Positions 62,806-64,000 of a stretch of 64,000 bases of DNA are shown here, one piece after another. The stretch is from assembly GCF_019104725.1 (NCBI RefSeq), contig NZ_JAHRXF010000021.1, positions 1 to 64,000 of the forward strand, in the 5' to 3' direction. This DNA is from Streptomyces corallincola. Its GTDB lineage: Bacteria > Actinomycetota > Actinomycetes > Streptomycetales > Streptomycetaceae. Both the position numbers and the translations under genes were made by a program. Position 1 is the first letter of the stretch. The number at the start of each line of letters is the position of its first letter. The notes beneath the pieces were generated by a model. It made no database searches and was not told where the DNA came from. It was given only the letters and a program-made list of their open reading frames with translations.

Positions 62806-63690
62806 ATGGCTATCTGGCTCAACAAGGACAGCAAGGTCATCGTCCAGGGCATGACGGGCGCCACGGGCATGAAGCACACCAAGCTCATGCTGGGTGACGG
62901 CACCGAGGTCGTGGGCGGCGTCAACCCGCGCAAGGCCGGTCAGACCGTGGACTTCGACGGCACCGAGGTACCCGTCTTCGGCACCGTCAAGGAGGCCGTG
63001 GAGAAGACCGGGGCGAACGTCTCGGTCATCTTCGTGCCCGAGAAGTTCACCAAGGACGCCGTCGTCGAGGCCATCGACGCCGAGATCCCGCTGGCCGTCG
63101 TGATCACCGAGGGCATCGCCGTGCACGACACGGCCGCCTTCTGGGCGTACGCGGGCAAGAAGGGCAACAAGACCCGCATCATCGGCCCGAACTGCCCCGG
63201 CATCATCACGCCGGGCCAGTCGAACGTCGGCATCATCCCGGGCGACATCACCAAGCCGGGCCGCATCGGCCTGGTCTCGAAGTCCGGCACGCTGACGTAC
63301 CAGATGATGTACGAGCTGCGCGACATCGGCTTCTCGACCGCCGTCGGCATCGGTGGCGACCCGATCATCGGCACCACGCACATCGACGCCCTCGCCGCGT
63401 TCCAGGCCGACCCCGACACCGACCTGATCGTGATGATCGGTGAGATTGGCGGCGACGCCGAGGAGCGCGCGGCGGCCTTCATCAAGGAGAACGTGACCAA
63501 GCCGGTCGTCGGCTACGTCGCGGGCTTCACCGCGCCCGAGGGCAAGACGATGGGCCACGCGGGCGCCATCGTCTCCGGTTCGTCCGGCACCGCCCAGGCG
63601 AAGAAGGAGGCCCTGGAGGCCGCCGGTGTCAAGGTCGGCAAGACGCCGACCGAGACGGCGAAGCTGGCCCGGGAGATCCTCAGCGCCTGA
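62806..63690 (+). CDS. sucD: Succinyl-CoA synthetase alpha subunit
   Basis: A 294-residue partner of SucC. Seen: CoA-binding fold with GMTGATGMKHTKLM and NPRKAGQTV at the N-terminus, the GIAVHDT and IGPNCPGIITPG segments, and the phosphorylated histidine in GFTAPEGKTMGHAGAIVSG. ATG 62806 follows GAGGACACC; the intergenic spacing of 27 bases shows co-translation with sucC. Confidence 0.97.
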   Translation: MAIWLNKDSKVIVQGMTGATGMKHTKLMLGDGTEVVGGVNPRKAGQTVDFDGTEVPVFGTVKEAVEKTGANVSVIFVPEKFTKDAVVEAIDAEIPLAVVITEGIAVHDTAAFWAYAGKKGNKTRIIGPNCPGIITPGQSNVGIIPGDITKPGRIGLVSKSGTLTYQMMYELRDIGFSTAVGIGGDPIIGTTHIDALAAFQADPDTDLIVMIGEIGGDAEERAAAFIKENVTKPVVGYVAGFTAPEGKTMGHAGAIVSGSSGTAQAKKEALEAAGVKVGKTPTETAKLAREILSA

Positions 63691-63725
63691 CCGCGCGTCG
63701 CGCCCCGCGCGCACCGCGTACGACA

Positions 63726-63762
63726 GCGGGCCCGCACCCTCCGGACGAGGGTGCGGGCCCGC
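63726..63762. terminator. 15-bp perfect terminator of sucCD
   Basis: GCGGGCCCGCACCCT (63726-63740) pairs with 63748-63762, 7-base loop. Serves sucCD and the convergent gene at 63811. Confidence 0.85.
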
Positions 63763-63810
63763 CGTCGTACCGGACGAGCGCCGGACGGGTGCCGGACAGG
63801 GGGCCGGGGC

Positions 63811-64000
63811 TCAGCGCGGTACCGGACGCACCCGTTCCGGGCCGTTCGCGTCCGACCGGTGCAGCTTGCCGCGCAGCGCCTGCTCGGCGGCGGACAGCGG
63901 GCCGAGCGCGGCCGGTGCCGGGACCCCGCCGACCGCCTGGGCGGGGGCGATCGGCGCCTCGTAGTGGGTGGGCGCGGTGCGCAGGGTGAGCGTGGTCGCG
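63811..64000 (-). CDS. C-terminal end of an unidentified protein, cut by window edge
   Basis: The minus strand holds 62 codons up to TGA at 63811, in the frame reading ATTLTLRTAPTHYEAPIA, then PLSAAEQALRGKLHRSD and ending RVRPVPR. Codon bias is normal for the genome and no stop interrupts it. No family is recognised from this tail. It lies convergent to sucD beyond the shared terminator. Confidence 0.6.
   Translation of the reverse strand, partial: ATTLTLRTAPTHYEAPIAPAQAVGGVPAPAALGPLSAAEQALRGKLHRSDANGPERVRPVPR

Overview
The window is a high-GC actinobacterial chromosome segment and almost certainly comes from a Streptomyces core region. The evidence is uniform GC-rich third positions, GTG and TTG starts, whiD next to bldM and the ShbA-type sigma gene, a groES-groEL1 operon with tandem CIRCE operators, five tandem Ser/Thr kinases, and icmB and sucCD further on. 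As far as I recall the order matches the S. coelicolor block running from about SCO4759 to SCO4810. I see no insertion sequence, prophage, CRISPR array, rRNA or tRNA.

Layout. 1-1517: two NodB-type deacetylases, the first cut by the window edge. 1570-3799: HrcA/CIRCE-controlled groES-groEL1 with a strong hairpin between the genes. 3940-6627: SDR, MOSC protein and LysR regulator. 6762-9248: developmental regulators whiD, bldM (with a textbook sigma-BldN promoter) and shbA. 9415-12171: guaB and a guaB3-type paralogue; guaA follows at 31466, so most of the GMP branch lies here. 12244-16260: a Pro/Ala-rich membrane protein, a sugar-nucleotide dehydrogenase lacking its catalytic cysteine, and glpD. 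16481-26285: five kinase-like genes in tandem; one is a pseudokinase whose lobes are split by a long insert, and four share a C-terminal extracytoplasmic domain. 26412-30065: aldehyde dehydrogenase and a GMC oxidoreductase with a ferredoxin-like cysteine motif. 30066-31465: a hairpin-rich gene-free stretch, then chorismate mutase with a previously unmarked Phe/Tyr leader peptide and terminator hairpin. 33151-40993: small metabolic and membrane genes, then two divergent PspC-domain genes, one fused to a histidine kinase that overlaps its LuxR-type regulator. 41052-50744: cell-wall hydrolases (two NlpC/P60, one M23), one preceded by a c-di-AMP (ydaO) riboswitch, with the helicase gene pcrA between them. 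50970: icmB. 51726-61068: a five-gene block of DUF5691 and SWIM proteins divergent from MoxR, DUF5682 and VWA proteins. 61600-63690: sucCD. A minus-strand gene enters at the right edge.

The most interesting system is the DUF5691/SWIM - MoxR/DUF5682/VWA block. Its two halves diverge from a 132-bp region holding a 14-bp inverted repeat. Each arm contains TTGTCAGTG followed exactly 8 bases later by TACCGT or CACCGT, which fits the LexA-independent (RecA-NDp, PafBC-type) DNA-damage promoter described in mycobacteria. The same architecture, TTGTCGGTG-N8-TAGACT, lies in front of pcrA in this window. This suggests that the uncharacterised AAA/VWA system is switched on by DNA damage together with repair helicases. 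The second notable find is a predicted attenuator in front of chorismate mutase.
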